DNA of 64,000 nucleotides, from contig NC_088782.1 of NCBI RefSeq assembly GCF_958450345.1, positions 4,783,501-4,847,500 on the forward strand, given 5' to 3'. Origin of the DNA: Calliphora vicina (Eukaryota > Arthropoda > Insecta > Diptera > Calliphoridae). The translations under genes were made by a program, and so were the position numbers. Below the pieces are notes generated by a model. The model made no database searches, was not told the DNA's origin, and saw nothing but the letters and a program-made list of their open reading frames with translations. The stretch's first letter is position 1. Each line of letters starts with the position of its first letter. This document shows, piece by piece, positions 46,188-57,380 of the stretch.

Positions 46188-46677
46188 GGCCTTATATGGG
46201 AGCTATGACTAATTATATACCTATCGCCATGAAATTAGGTCATCTGATTTATGTCTATATTAAAGTTATTTTTGTTGAATTTTGTGTAGCTACCAACATT
46301 TTTAAGAGATTTATGCTCGTTAAAGTGATTTTCTGAAGTGGGCCTTATATGGAAGCTATGACTAATTATGAACCGATCGCCATGAAATTAGGTGACATGA
46401 CTTCCGTATATATAAAACTTATTTGGAAAGGAATTTTGTGTAGATACCTATATTATTTAAACATTTATGACGGATAAAGTCCAATTTCGGGAGGACATTT
46501 GTATGGGGGCTAGGTGATATAATGGACCGATTTTAACCAGTTTCAATAGGCTTCGTCCTTGGGCTGAAAAATTCTATGTACCAAATTTTATCGCAATATC
46601 TTAAAAATTGCGACCTGTACTTTGTTTACAAGAATGCATTTATACTATACAACATTTATGGTGGTATAGTGTGTAAA
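46188..46677 (-). mobile_element. DINE-1-like family A, copy lacking the tail and GTCY tract
   Basis: Body words 'ccttatatgggagctatgac', 'accgatcgccatgaaattag' and 'gaggacatttgtatgggggc' follow in family A order. It passes from 'gcgacctgtactttg' straight to a degraded head 'atttatggtggtatagtg', so core and GTCY tract are deleted. Confidence 0.7.
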
Positions 46678-47199
46678 CATCAGGCTTGAGTCAGAAAAAT
46701 TTATCAAGCTTAAAACGAGCAAAACGAGATGGGTATGTAAATAAAGGAGAGAGTACGTACTTTAATATGGTACTAGGTTTTTTAGGAAATATTAGGATTT
46801 CCCTAAGGTTCTATTCCATCAAACCTTCAATTTTTGTAAAATTTAACATATTTTTAAAAATAATATGAATTTCTAAAGTTGTGTAAATATATATCTATGT
46901 ACATTGAAATTAAAGCTATCAAACCATTTTAATGAATACAGTTTATTTTATAAAAATCCATTCTGAAAATAAAAAGTTATTAGCGTTTGAATTTTCAAAA
47001 TTTATTACAAAGTCTTACTTTTCAGTCATATAATAAAAAGGAGCATATTGAATCACGCTGTTTATAGGGAAAATGATTACATACAGAACTGAGTTTTTGG
47101 CTTATGAGGTTATCAGGTGTTATCTTTAATATGAGTATTTAAAATTAAAAATTGGCGGCAAAAAAAATGTTGGCCGCTATTTCAAAATAAGCATCACTG
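46678..47199. other. AT-rich stretch, nothing recognised
   Basis: No repeat or domain could be supported here; the frame at 46686-46868 is short and unassigned. Confidence 0.5.
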
Positions 47200-47462
47200 T
47201 GCGTCGTATATAAGGTCATACAATGGGGCAAAATCGGGAAAAATGTTTTTAACCCGAATTTTTATTTCACTAATAAATTTTTAAAAAATGTTTTAATAAG
47301 TTATATATTTTTAAATTAAAAAAAAAAATTAAATATTTAAATGAAATGTTGCCATACAATTTTTTTCACCAATAAATTCAAATTTTTTTTTATTTTAAAG
47401 CATAATTTGGTGAAGGGTATATAAGATTCGACACAGCCGAATATAGCTCTCTTGCTTGTTTT
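47200..47462 (+). mobile_element. DINE-1-like family B, 3' half
   Basis: 'tgcgtcgtatataaggtcat' corresponds to 'gcaacgacgtatataagacc' of the reference copy. Then come the A/T-rich part and the tail 'ggtgaagggtatataagatt…gccgaatatagctctcttgc' and 'ttgttttt'. The head, core and GTCY tract are missing. Confidence 0.75.
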
Positions 47463-47477
47463 TAGCTAGGTTTTTAT

Positions 47478-47821
47478 CATGGCAGAATCAACCAGGTACA
47501 ATTATTAGGGAGAGTTGTCAATATTTACCCCTACAACGTCAAACTATGGATGTCATCACTTTATGTTCTCATTTGATTTGTGCACATTTTCAGAATTTCT
47601 TTGCGTTAAACTTTAATTTTTTACATTTTTATTTCGTAAAATTAATTTTTTTTCACACAAAAACTTTTCAAATTTATTTTTTTTCAACAAAACTGGAATT
47701 TAATTTATTTTGTTTTTAGACATTCCATTTTGATATTTTTCATTTTATTTTGTTTGACATTTTAGGGAAATTATAATTGAAAACATATTTTCAATAATTG
47801 TACCTGGTTGATTCTGCCATG
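47478..47821. mobile_element. 344-bp element with perfect 29-bp inverted repeats and 9-bp duplication
   Basis: The left end CATGGCAGAATCAACCAGGT plus nine more bases (47478-47506) is repeated exactly, inverted, at 47793-47821. The 9-mer GGTTTTTAT flanks both ends (47469-47477 and 47822-47830). A 9-bp duplication points to the Mutator (MULE) superfamily; I have no coding evidence because the interior (T-rich, 'ttacatttttatttcg') is non-coding. Exact ends and duplication indicate a young insertion. It landed seven bases after a DINE-like family B tail. Confidence 0.88.
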
Positions 47822-48977
47822 GGTTTTTATATAAAATTATTGTAATATAGAAAGATTTTCCAAAATATTCAAATTCAGATCTATCTATTGTTGGAATACT
47901 TCAGAATTTATTGATGGCAAAAGTACTGAAAAAAGTACATTTAGTACTTAACTGTCCAACATTGCTAAATATTTATGTATAAAAAGTTTAATACTTAGTA
48001 GTTTTAGTTATTATAGTAGTAGTGTCTACATATACAAATACACAAATATAAATTTATATATATCTATGTGTTTATTTATTTGTTTATTTACAAATATAAA
48101 TACAAGTACTCTTGGAATTTTGAAAGTGCAGATTCTATTCTTTTACATTTATGTTTGCTTTTATTTAAATTTTCTTCCCCTCTGCCTCCTTGCTCCTACA
48201 TACTTCTACAGAACTCTTCTCTTCATCATCATTATGATATTTTTTCTTCAGCTTCTTCACTTAAGTAGGCATAAAGAGGACATTAATTTAAGGAAAAGCA
48301 ATGCCTTGGCAAAAAGTTGAGAATGAAAAAAAAAAAAAAACAACACAAGAGCGATGAGCGAAGAGTAGTGGAATGAATAGCAGCAACATTATGGATGCAA
48401 CAGTTGTGTTTTGAAGTATGTCGTCTCTACATTTGTAGAGCGGTCTATCTCTATGTTCGTGTACAAACAAGAGTCTTTAAAAAGGGTCGTTGTTATTGTA
48501 TGTATTTTATGTAGAGTATTCGTCAATAGACATAATTTCAATTAGTAAATCATGAAAAAAAAGAGAAACAAACTCCTTTCTAGTTGCTCTTGTTTATTAT
48601 AATAATAACGAACGAAAGAACGATGATGACGACTATGAATAAAAGCCATAATTAAGTTCAAAAGAATATTATTCAAAAGTGAGCTACTGCTAAGTATCAT
48701 AAATGTTTAAGGGTTAAATAGCTGTGTTGATGTAACAAGGTAAATAAATATAAGGAATTTGTAATAAATATGAAAATTTGTGTGTTAAAATTTAATGTTA
48801 GGACCTTTTATAAGTAGATTAGCTTTAAGCTATTCAACAGGCCATAATATAAAGTTATTTTTAACAGGCTATATGTAGTTTGGGTTTAAGGAAGAATCAT
48901 ACAGTTAAATGGTGTATTTGACCAGATCATTATTTTTGATCCATAGTGATAAAAAAATTGTATTTACATACATTTTA
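47822..48977. other. AT-rich stretch with A/T runs
   Basis: TA/TTTA-rich at 48010-48090 and A-run at 48330-48345. Two overlapping frames at 48066-48320 show only low-complexity composition. No gene. Confidence 0.5.
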
Positions 48978-49990
48978 TCTATATATATAAAAGAGTAGCG
49001 TAACTGACTGAATGACTGACTGACTGATTCATCATCCCACAGCCCAAACGACTGAAGCTGGAATCATGAAATTTTAACTGTGGGTTCCTCCCTCCCCAAA
49101 ACGATCCACTAAGAAGGGATTTTTGGAAATTAATAATAAAGATACAAAAAACCTTGAAATTGCATGATACTCCACTTAAAAAATAAGCTGACAGGTGTTT
49201 CGTACTTTTTCGAAATTCGAACCTTTTAGGGGAGAAAATGGGTAAAAAATGTATTTTGGTACTTTTTTGGCACCCTATGTATCTTTTAAACCAATAAACA
49301 TAAAAACAAAATTTAAATCGTATTCTTTACTTATCAAAAAATATAAGTTTGGTACTTTTTGGAAATTCGAACCCTTAAGGGATAAAAATTGTGTTTATTT
49401 TTGGTACTTTTTCATAAAATATGTTTTTCTATAATTTGACATAGACATTCGCATATTTTACTATGAGCTCCCACCACGATACTGAAAATTATTTTAATAA
49501 TATGGGGATAAAAAAGGTACCAAAAGGGGATAAAATCGGGAAAATACATTTTATTGCAAATTATTAAGCCGATTTTGATAATTTTTTTAACATTGGTTCC
49601 TGGATTCATACAAAAATTAACTAAGAGGTTGTTGTTTGGAACTTGAGTGCCATGGTGTATTTTAGGCCAAATCCGGGTAAACAGTTTGGTACTTTTCTTA
49701 AAACATATTTATTATTGGGCACATTAACAAAGATTTTAATCGATTGAGACATGTCTGTAGCATAAACAACTTTGCAAAATGGAATATTTTTAAATTTCAA
49801 ACTTGAGGTGTGTTCAAGGAGGAAAAGGGAAATTGGTACTTTTCTCCTAATAGTACGTTTTTAATATTTTAAATTATTTCACTTATCGACATTAAAGTTA
49901 GATGATATGTATCTGAGTGAAGTTAGTGTTAGAAATAAGGGATTATATGTAGGTACCAAAATGTGAGAACTGAACTATAGGTACTTTTTC
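48978..49990 (+). mobile_element. Helitron-like element, 5' end present, 3' end not found
   Basis: It starts A|TCTATATATATAAAAGAGTA, then (TGAC)n 'gactgaatgactgactgact' and 'catcatcccacagcccaaac', a 5' pattern of many insect Helitrons. Internally a word 'ggtactttttcgaaattcga' recurs at about 49200, 49350, 49690 and 49840 with diverged context. No CTAG terminus with a proper 3' hairpin was found before DINE-like sequence begins near 50000. Confidence 0.6.
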
Positions 49991-49994
49991 GTTC

Positions 49995-50125
49995 TTCTAA
50001 TGTTGTCTTAATTTTTTTTTTTTTAAATTAAAAAGAATTTTTTTTGTCATAAAATTGTTTTCACTAATAAATAAAAAAAAAATTAAAAATTTTGTTTACC
50101 TAAAATTATTTTAAATTGAACAATA
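49995..50125 (+). mobile_element. DINE-like family B fragment
   Basis: 'attgttttcactaataaata' and 'gtttacctaaaattatttta' match the A/T-rich part just before the family B tail (compare 17925-17955). It breaks off at the fold-back element. Confidence 0.45.
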
Positions 50126-50960
50126 TATTATGATATAATGATTCATCATGAACATGGTTGCCATAAACATGTTGTTACGAAATTGTACTTGAATTCAAAT
50201 ATAACTATTTTAACGGCTGATTTAAAGTTGCATAATGCTTTCAAACAGCAGTGCCTCTCAAACCGTAATATATCTGTGGGCATTATTAACATTGAATAAA
50301 AGCTTTGAGTTGATCATTGATCGTAGGTATGGCAACGCGACTCGTATATTCGAATTCGAATATGCGAGCTTTGACAGTTAAAGAACATTGTAGAAAGTTT
50401 ACCAGAGATGGCTTGTGTGTTCGAAAGCTCTAGAATATACGAGCTTTGACAGTTAAAGAACAATCTAGAGTGCAGATGGCAGTGTTATAAATAGTGGCAG
50501 AGGTTGCAGTAGTTAGTGAGTTTATCAGAGACGCTATTCGAATAAACATCAACTGAGTGCCTTAAAGTGAGCTGTATTTTAAAGTGAATTCGTGTACATT
50601 ATAAAGTGTGTCTGTATTTCTGCGAATTTATAAACGTGTATAAAAAAACACTGAGTGACTATTTAATTCAATTGTTGTACATTTTGAATAAATAAAGTTG
50701 TTACAATTTTCAAACTACTAAACAGCTTTTATTTACAATCAAAAGTATCCGGTTTATTTAAAGGAAATAAACTAACGTTTTGAAAAGGTTAAAACGTAAC
50801 AATATATTTATTTACTACAATCACACAATCATATATATGATTGCGACAATCATGTAAATCTTAATTCTACCATAATATGGTAGAATTGAAAAACTTGTTA
50901 AAATATTGAAATGGTTACTGTTAACATGTACAACTATATTTTTTCTCTGGGTGTTGGTAT
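50126..50960. mobile_element. Fold-back element copy split by a solo LTR
   Basis: 50126-50172 (gattcatcatgaacatggtt, ccataaacat) and 50802-50960 (atttatttactacaatcaca, gattgcgacaatcatg, aatggttactgttaacatg, tatattttttctctgggtg) are collinear with 3290-3510 of the fold-back copy once 50173-50801 is removed. Confidence 0.75.
50173..50801 (+). mobile_element. Solo LTR, gypsy/Ty3-like
   Basis: It begins TGTTACGAAATTG and ends …AAACGTAACA, the 5'-TG…CA-3' pair with short inverted ends (TGTTACG/CGTAACA). It contains a TATA-like 'gttataaataggg'-type region ('gcagtgttataaatagtggc', 50481-50500) and a polyadenylation-like 'gaataaataaagttgttac' (50684-50702). The flanking 4-mers are ATGT and ATAT; comparison with the intact fold-back copy shows the empty site had ATAT once, so it is a 4-bp duplication with one later change. 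A second copy is at 21371-22755. No internal retrotransposon sequence adjoins it. Confidence 0.8.
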
Positions 50961-53900
50961 TAAACTATATTGCTTTGATTACTAAACTTGTTTCCATGAA
51001 ATACTATAAATATATTTTAATTAAAACATTTCATTTAATCTTTGAAATCATTAAAAGCTTATTTATTTCTTATTATAGCCTGTAGTTCATAATAACAAAA
51101 ATAAAAATCAGTTTGTTTTCCTAAATGCTTGTAAATATTCTCACATTTTTCTCAATTCCATTCAATTTAATTCAGTTAGCTTATTTCATTCTACGTGTTT
51201 GTGTAAAAGATGAAGGTGATTTTTGCAATGAAAGGTGTTTTTTCATTTTTATTTTGCCTAATATTCTACATAGTGTGATATTGTGAAAAAAGATAAAAAT
51301 TTCATTAGGTTAATGTTACGTTAATGAAATGTTTAAAAAAAACCCCTTTTTTCCTGTGCACTTTTAAAACAAAAGCGAGCAAAAAAGTAAATAAAAAAGG
51401 GCTCTGGATGTGAAAAAAAATATTTGCTGTACAGCAACACTTTCAAAATTATAATACTTTTGCAAAAGTTATATATTTATATTACAATGTTAATTAACGT
51501 AACAAAAATTTGCTAATTATGTGAAAGGGGATAAAACTGAAAATAAAGGGGTAATTTACAGCTGAAGGTTTTATATTTATTTAGTAAAACTTGCAAATAA
51601 CAAATTGATTTTAATGTGAAAATAATATTTTGTTTAAAAATATGGGCGTATGATTAATATTAATTAAATATTAATCATACTTTCTCTGACAAACTAAACA
51701 TAATATTTTTATTTGAAATAAAAACAAATAGTTGTTTTCTTAGGTACTTAACTAAATATTCTTTCAATAAATGTCAATTATATTTAAAATTTTCTATAAG
51801 AAATTTTGTATACCATTCTTTAAAGTAATTGTTTTAAAGATTTATGTAAATTTTTTGGCAAAAAAAAGCCTGTTAAAAGCATTTGTCATTTCAAATGTCG
51901 TTATGCCAGAATTCTTCCAGCAGACAGTATTATTGCATAATTATTTGATATAGAAAATATTTTAATATTTTCGTATTCAGACAGGCATTTAATGTGATTA
52001 ATTATCTTCATATTTTGTAACTAAATGGACTCAAGAGATGACAAATAGAAAAAATAACAAACAAGACTATTGGCAGAAAGCATAAATATGACTGCTGTTG
52101 TTGTTGCCGCCCTTCTGGGTGCCACAACTAATAGATAAATGAATCAAATACTGACAATAGAAACAACAACAGCAGCAGCAGCAACATGGCTGCTGTCTCA
52201 CACGATTCCATTATGAATGATTATGTGTGTAGGGATGATGTTATTAAATGACAATATTAAATTGTCTGAGAATATTTCCAAAGATAAATTATATGTTTTA
52301 CAACAGCAGTAGTAAGTAGTAGTAAATGGAAAGAAAAAAGTCATGAATAAATTCCAGCCAAACAGAAAATCTATTTATTTATATTTATATCTGTCGGTCG
52401 TGCTGTCCGTTCATCAGTCTGTCTGCAGTATTGCATGAATTATTGTAAATATTTTGTTTAAATGTCCATTAGAAGTGACAAAATTACTTTATTATTACTA
52501 AATAAATGAATTCTGTAAATAATTGATGAAATATTTAAGTTCATATATGTAGATACTTTAATTAAATTTATGATTATTAATTTTGGTTTTAAAATTCTAC
52601 ATAATAAACTAATGTAATAGATGTGCCAAAAAACATTAAAGAATTTAAATCTAATGGAATTATAACTACAATAAGTTACTAATTGCTTTGTGTTTAAGTA
52701 CATTTTATTGAAAATTGAAGACGAAAGTATTAATAAATGAAAATGTAAATTACAAGATTAAGAATTTCAAAGATTTTAAATATGGGTTTATAATTATTAT
52801 TATGACTTCCGCTTACTTATTTTAATTACTTGGTGGTGCTACATCCAAATTAAATTTAAATATGTAATTTGGGGAATTGGAAAAAAATACATTGTTTAAA
52901 ATTTAAAGATTGGACATTTGAAATGTGAAAATTCCAATTGATTGCGCCGCTATGAGATTTCGTTCACGTCGAACTTCTGCCAAATGCAAATGAATATTCA
53001 AGCCGTTGCACAGTGGTCGGTGCTGTATGGAGTCGGCGGCCAAAAATACTTCCAGCGTAGATATCAACTTGTAATTTCGGTCACGGCTTTATAAATATGT
53101 CAGAACTATTTAATGATAAAATGGGAGTGGTTGATGACTCATACCCTCCCCCTACCATACCTTAGCATCCAAATTCAGCCCAACGCGCAGTGCGAGGTTT
53201 GACATTCTAGTTAATGAAGATTCCATATCTCGGTAATAAATAATTGTACATTTATAATATTTGGTACAATATATAATAAGGATATTACACACATTTTTTT
53301 CAAAAATGGGCGTAATTGGACAACTGCCACACCCACTCTCCATATAAGTGAAACTAGAAACTTTTTAAAATTGATAAAAAATTAAAAATCAATAAGAATT
53401 CTTACTAAAAAAATTGCAAACTAAATCTGGGCGTGATTCGCTCGCTCATGTGTGATTAACAAAATCGACTCCTTTTAGGCAAGCCAATCAGAATATGTAT
53501 TTTAAACTTTTGTTTTTATACGATTGCATTTTTGCCAAAATTTTGAAATTTTTTTGCAATTATAATTTAAGCGTGTTTCTAAATGACTTTCTTTAAATGT
53601 GTAGCCCTCATTTTTAATATAGTTTTTCCCGACATCCTTGACTTTTCGAGCTTTTTCAGCATTCTAAGCACCAAATATCAAAAATATGTGAGCGCGAAAG
53701 TGTGCAATTATAAGATGTGACTATTGCAAAAACAATTTATAATAAGGACCAAATTCATAAAGTAAAAATATTAAAAGTCCGTGGAAAAGAAAAAAAAAAC
53801 AAACACAATTCTTTACATGCATAACAATAACAAAGCAACGCGAACATAAACTAACAAAACACCTTACAAAAATTCAAAGTTGGACATCAAAAACAACGAG

Positions 53901-54439
53901 GCCGCTTTGGCGTATGGGAGATAAATCAAAGAGATGCAAAAGGATGCAGCTGAAATTTCCAATTTTAGAATCTTGGAATATTAACTAATAAACCAGAAAA
54001 TATCCCATTGGAGACTTAAGGGGAAACACAACTAAAAATCTAGTTGAAATTGAAATATATAAACGAACGAACACTAAAAATGACACTGGGAAAATATTAA
54101 TTTTATAAAAAATACACAAGAAGCTAAACACATTGTAATTATATTAAAATTAAGTTAATACATTCCAATTCAATATTCATTTCGATTTTTTCAAAAAAAA
54201 CATTTTTTTATATGGTTTTAATTAATTTAAAGTTGCGCTTAATTTTCCACTTTTTCACTCTGCAAAACCCAACTGTCAACAGGCTCTCATTTTTAAAGCT
54301 ATTTTTGAAGAGTATAGTTGGAATAAAACAAAAACAACTATAAATATTGAAACCTTTTTTTTATAAGAAATAGTGATGACACATTTGGTGACAAACTTTT
54401 TACTTTGTTTTTTTTTTTTTTATTTTTGGCCTATGGGAT
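50961..54439. other. AT-rich stretch with simple repeats, no gene recognised
   Basis: A perfect 14-bp palindrome (gtatgattaatatt, 5-base loop) is at 51648-51680. GTT/CAG tracts at 52095-52195 include 'cagcagcagcagcaacatgg' then 'ctgctgtc'. A CACAGTGGTCGG word lies at 53009 in a somewhat GC-richer patch (52940-53100). At 53320-53345 'ggacaactgccacacccact' recalls Helitron-type repeats. No coding region. Confidence 0.5.
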
Positions 54440-54700
54440 CGACCAGTGTGCGTAGTCGACAACTGTCGGAATGCCACCTCATGTTTTATCATTGAATGTT
54501 GGATCACAGATAGTGCTCCTTTGCAACTTAAAAGCGCCAAAATTATGCACCGGAACAAGATTGGCCATCAAAAAATGTTCACCAAATTTAATTGAGGCAA
54601 CAATTATCGGTGGCAGATTCAAAGGCGAAGTCGTACTAATTCCATGCATTCCAAAGACTCTGTCATCACTGTTATTTACATTCATAAAAATTCTGTTAGG
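54440..54700 (+). pseudogene. Helitron PIF1-type helicase relic
   Basis: The frame from 54462 reads TVGMPPHVLSLNVGSQIVLL, CNLKAPKLCTGTRLAIKKCS, PNLIEATIIGGRFKGEVVLI and PCIPKT. Helitron helicases have 'sGmPPH.L.LkvGa.ImLLRNLd...lCNGTRl.v..l..nvI.A.i..G...Ge.vlIPRI' at this position, so the match runs about 75 residues with few gaps. It stops near 54690 before the QFPvrlaFAmTiNKaQGQ block, which is absent here. Upstream 54100-54439 is not readable as helicase and no Helitron ends are obvious, so it is an isolated fragment. The methionine at 54471 is the family's internal Met, not a start. Confidence 0.8.
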
Positions 54701-55259
54701 TAAGGAACATACTTTTTTTCTGAATTTCTATGTTAGGTAAATTCTCTGCAAGTTGTTAAGTTTTCCCTAATTTATTTTCCATGTAAAAAACATAATGCAG
54801 TCATAGGATTTTTTCTTAAGTGGTATATAACTTTTGACAGTTAAAAAATTCATGGAATACTTTTTTGAGAAATATTACAAAAAATGTTTTTTATTGAATT
54901 TTTGCATAGATACAAACAGCCTAACTACAAAAGCCTTAAAGTCGATTTAAAGTCCATAAAGTTGGCTATTATTTTAAATTTCGTACCATAAAACAAATTT
55001 AAAATATAAATTAAAATGTTGTTTTATTATTTCAAAAAAAGCTTTTTGTTTTGAATTTTTATATACATTTTGTTTTTTTAATTTTTTGAAATTTATTTTT
55101 CTTATTTACGTTCATTGAAAAATATTTTCAATTATTTGAATGAATATGTTGGAAAAAGTGTTGAAGCTTTTTTCAAATACAAACAAAACTTCTATTTTAA
55201 AATAAAGTCGACTTTAACAAAAATTAACTTTAAAATTTCTTTCATAGTTAGGCTGAAAG
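54701..55259. other. AT-rich stretch, nothing recognised
   Basis: Only A/T-rich text with repeated 'gtcgactttaa'-like words (54943, 55206) is seen. Confidence 0.5.
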
Positions 55260-56246
55260 TTTTTAAATTGAAATTAAATTTTTATTTATGAATAGTTTTT
55301 AGTGAAATTCTCAGTTATGCAGAATTTTCTATTTAAAATGAAAAAATTAAAACAAATATTGAAATTTATTGTCAACAATCCCGCAATTCCCAAAAAAGTG
55401 TTGAAAAATTCCAAAAATGTGATTTTTTTAAACTTTTTTGGTTATAATATCCATACGATCGTCTGGGTTATCGGAACCCTTTACAAAATAATTAAAAACA
55501 TCTTGGGCAATCTAAAATTGGTTGCTCTATTTTGATATCGAATATGAGATCTGTGAATTTTTGCCCTAAAATTGAATTTTACATAAAAAATAGCCGTAGT
55601 TTGGACGGACATGGTCCCCGCGGTATCAACAATTTTCAACTTTTTTTTCATTTAAAAGATTTGATGAAAAGTTTTCTTTTCAAAAAGTATACATTTCTTA
55701 TACACCCTTTTATAAATTTTTTGCGATAACTTAAAAAGAAAAAAAGTACTTTTTTCCCGAAAAATTAGCGAAAAATCGCCTTTTTAAAATTTTTGGAATT
55801 CGAATGCATCTAATTTTCATTATTTTTAAACAATTCTTTTTCTATTTGACACATACATATGTTTTTACTCTAACAAAGGAAACCTAGAGAAAATCGGGAA
55901 ATATTTGGATCTGCTGTATGAAAATCTAATTTTCAAATGCGAATATCTCCCAAGCTATAAGAGATAATTGATGGTTCTGACGGGGTTTTTTGTAGTGCTC
56001 GATGAGGAGATTTTACATGTGCAGTTTTTGAAATCGGAACACAAACGAAAAAATAGGATCGTTTTAAAAATGTAACATACCCGAGGTGTCTTACTTTAAG
56101 GACCTTTGGTAACGCTCCTGGTGTTCAAAACTTAAACTGGACAACATTTCCTCTTTGTGCATGTGAAATTCCATTTAAATAGGAATTACCGTTTAGAAGT
56201 TACATATTCATATCCCTCTATTTTGTTTCTATTACACTGTGCGCCA
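55260..56246 (+). repeat. Dispersed repeats E and F joined, ending ...CACTGTG
   Basis: 55260-55745 is the inverse of 23735-24230 and 55745-56240 is parallel to 41850-42600, so E and F are probably two parts of one element that is truncated elsewhere. The right edge, read inversely, begins GCGCACAGTGTAATAG, a CACAGTG-type end. The other end is not identified. The frame at 55302-55535 is repeat-derived. Confidence 0.6.
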
Positions 56247-56744
56247 TTAACCCTTTGACGACGAACATTTTCCATTGGATTTTGAACAAATTTATTCTTT
56301 GCTATTCGTGTTAAAACTAAGGTTATGTTGTTTCAGTTAGGCGTAAGGGCTTCTCAAAGACAGAAATTTGTATTTTTTTTTTTTGAAAATTTTAGTTTTC
56401 GTATATCTCGAGTTCTAATTGATACTGTTAGATATACTTTTAGTATTAGATGCACCAATGCCTTATGTAAATTTATTGACCAACGCATTTTGAATCGGTT
56501 CTATACTTTTCCCGGGGGGACTGAAGATATGATGGGACGTATGTGTCCCATTCGTCGTCAAAAGATAAAAATAAAAGAGATTTTCCCTTTAATTTTTTTT
56601 ATTTTATTTAATATTTTATAATTGAAAAACAATGAAAACACAAACAATTCAGTAAAAAATTAAAAAAAAAACACAAAATATTCATTTAAAATTATGAGAT
56701 CCTCTAAATGGTTCATAAAATCTAAATCAAAATCGAACTTAGTT

Positions 56745-57135
56745 GAGATAAAATTCAAAACAATTTCTGTTCCAGTAGAGCACATTGGTTTCTTTACATG
56801 CGAAACCATTTTTTTTTGTTCGATTATCAATTCTGTTCTTTGTCCTGACTCCTGATAATGTCCAGCTACATCAGTTTTATATAAATAACCAATTTAAACT
56901 CCTAACCATTCTTCAGCTTATTAGTCTGTCTTTCATATACTGCGGCCCTTAAATTTTGCCATATGCTCGTCTATAGACTGATAATTACTTGTCTTGGGTC
57001 AAAGTTTTTCCAAATGCTGAGTTGAAATTATTTATTACTGGTCGTATTTTGAAGGCTCAATAGTGTAACGGGTTGACGGCTTACTCATTCTTCTTCAACT
57101 CTCCTTTGGAAAATATTATAGCATTCTGCTCACAA
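56745..57135 (-). pseudogene. piggyBac transposase relic
   Basis: On the minus strand YQSIDEHMAKFKGRS (about 56938-56983) matches the signature '.SIDE.M..FKGRs' of piggyBac transposases, which includes a catalytic-site acidic residue. A YLYKTDVAGHY stretch follows, as in the '.GYlyef.vY.Gk' block. Then NGFACKETNV and NCFEFYLN (about 56750-56820) match the C-terminal cysteine-rich end ('..C..CnvplC..pCFe.yHt'). Several frame changes and a large deletion between these blocks make it non-functional. The plus-strand frame at 56325-56621 is unrelated. Confidence 0.7.
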
Positions 57136-57216
57136 AAGCGTTTCGTTTGGGGAATTATGTACTATATTAGTGTGTCGAACTCTCAAACTGTATTAAACAC
57201 TTCTAAAACACCATTG

Positions 57217-57380
57217 CACAGTGGGGCAGAATCGAAATTTTTTGGAAATAAATCTGGCATTTCTAAACGGCTGGTCGGATTGGGATAAAATTTGAGTTGG
57301 GTGTAGCCAAGGAATATTTGAGTTTGAGTTATTAAAATGGGCCCTACAAATAATCCAGGGGCGGCGCTATGGGGGCTCAA
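57217..57380 (+). repeat. 'CACAGTGGGG'-ended repeat nested in piggyBac
   Basis: Starts CACAGTGGGGCAGAATCG and continues 'ttttttggaaataaatctgg', 'ctggtcggattgggataaaa', 'atgggccctacaaataatcc', 'aggggcggcgctatgg'. The same text, inverted, is at 33484-33637. The right end is not defined. Confidence 0.65.

Noticed and set aside
47793..47821. 18S rRNA gene start
   Set aside because: Only about 20 bp match and the sequence then ends at a transposon boundary; there is no rRNA gene.
54471..54740. Independent 89-codon gene starting at the Met
   Set aside because: The protein text is the middle of a Helitron helicase, and the Met is an internal conserved residue.
56325..56621. 98-codon plus-strand frame inside the piggyBac element
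   Set aside because: piggyBac signatures are on the opposite strand; this frame has no recognisable domain.
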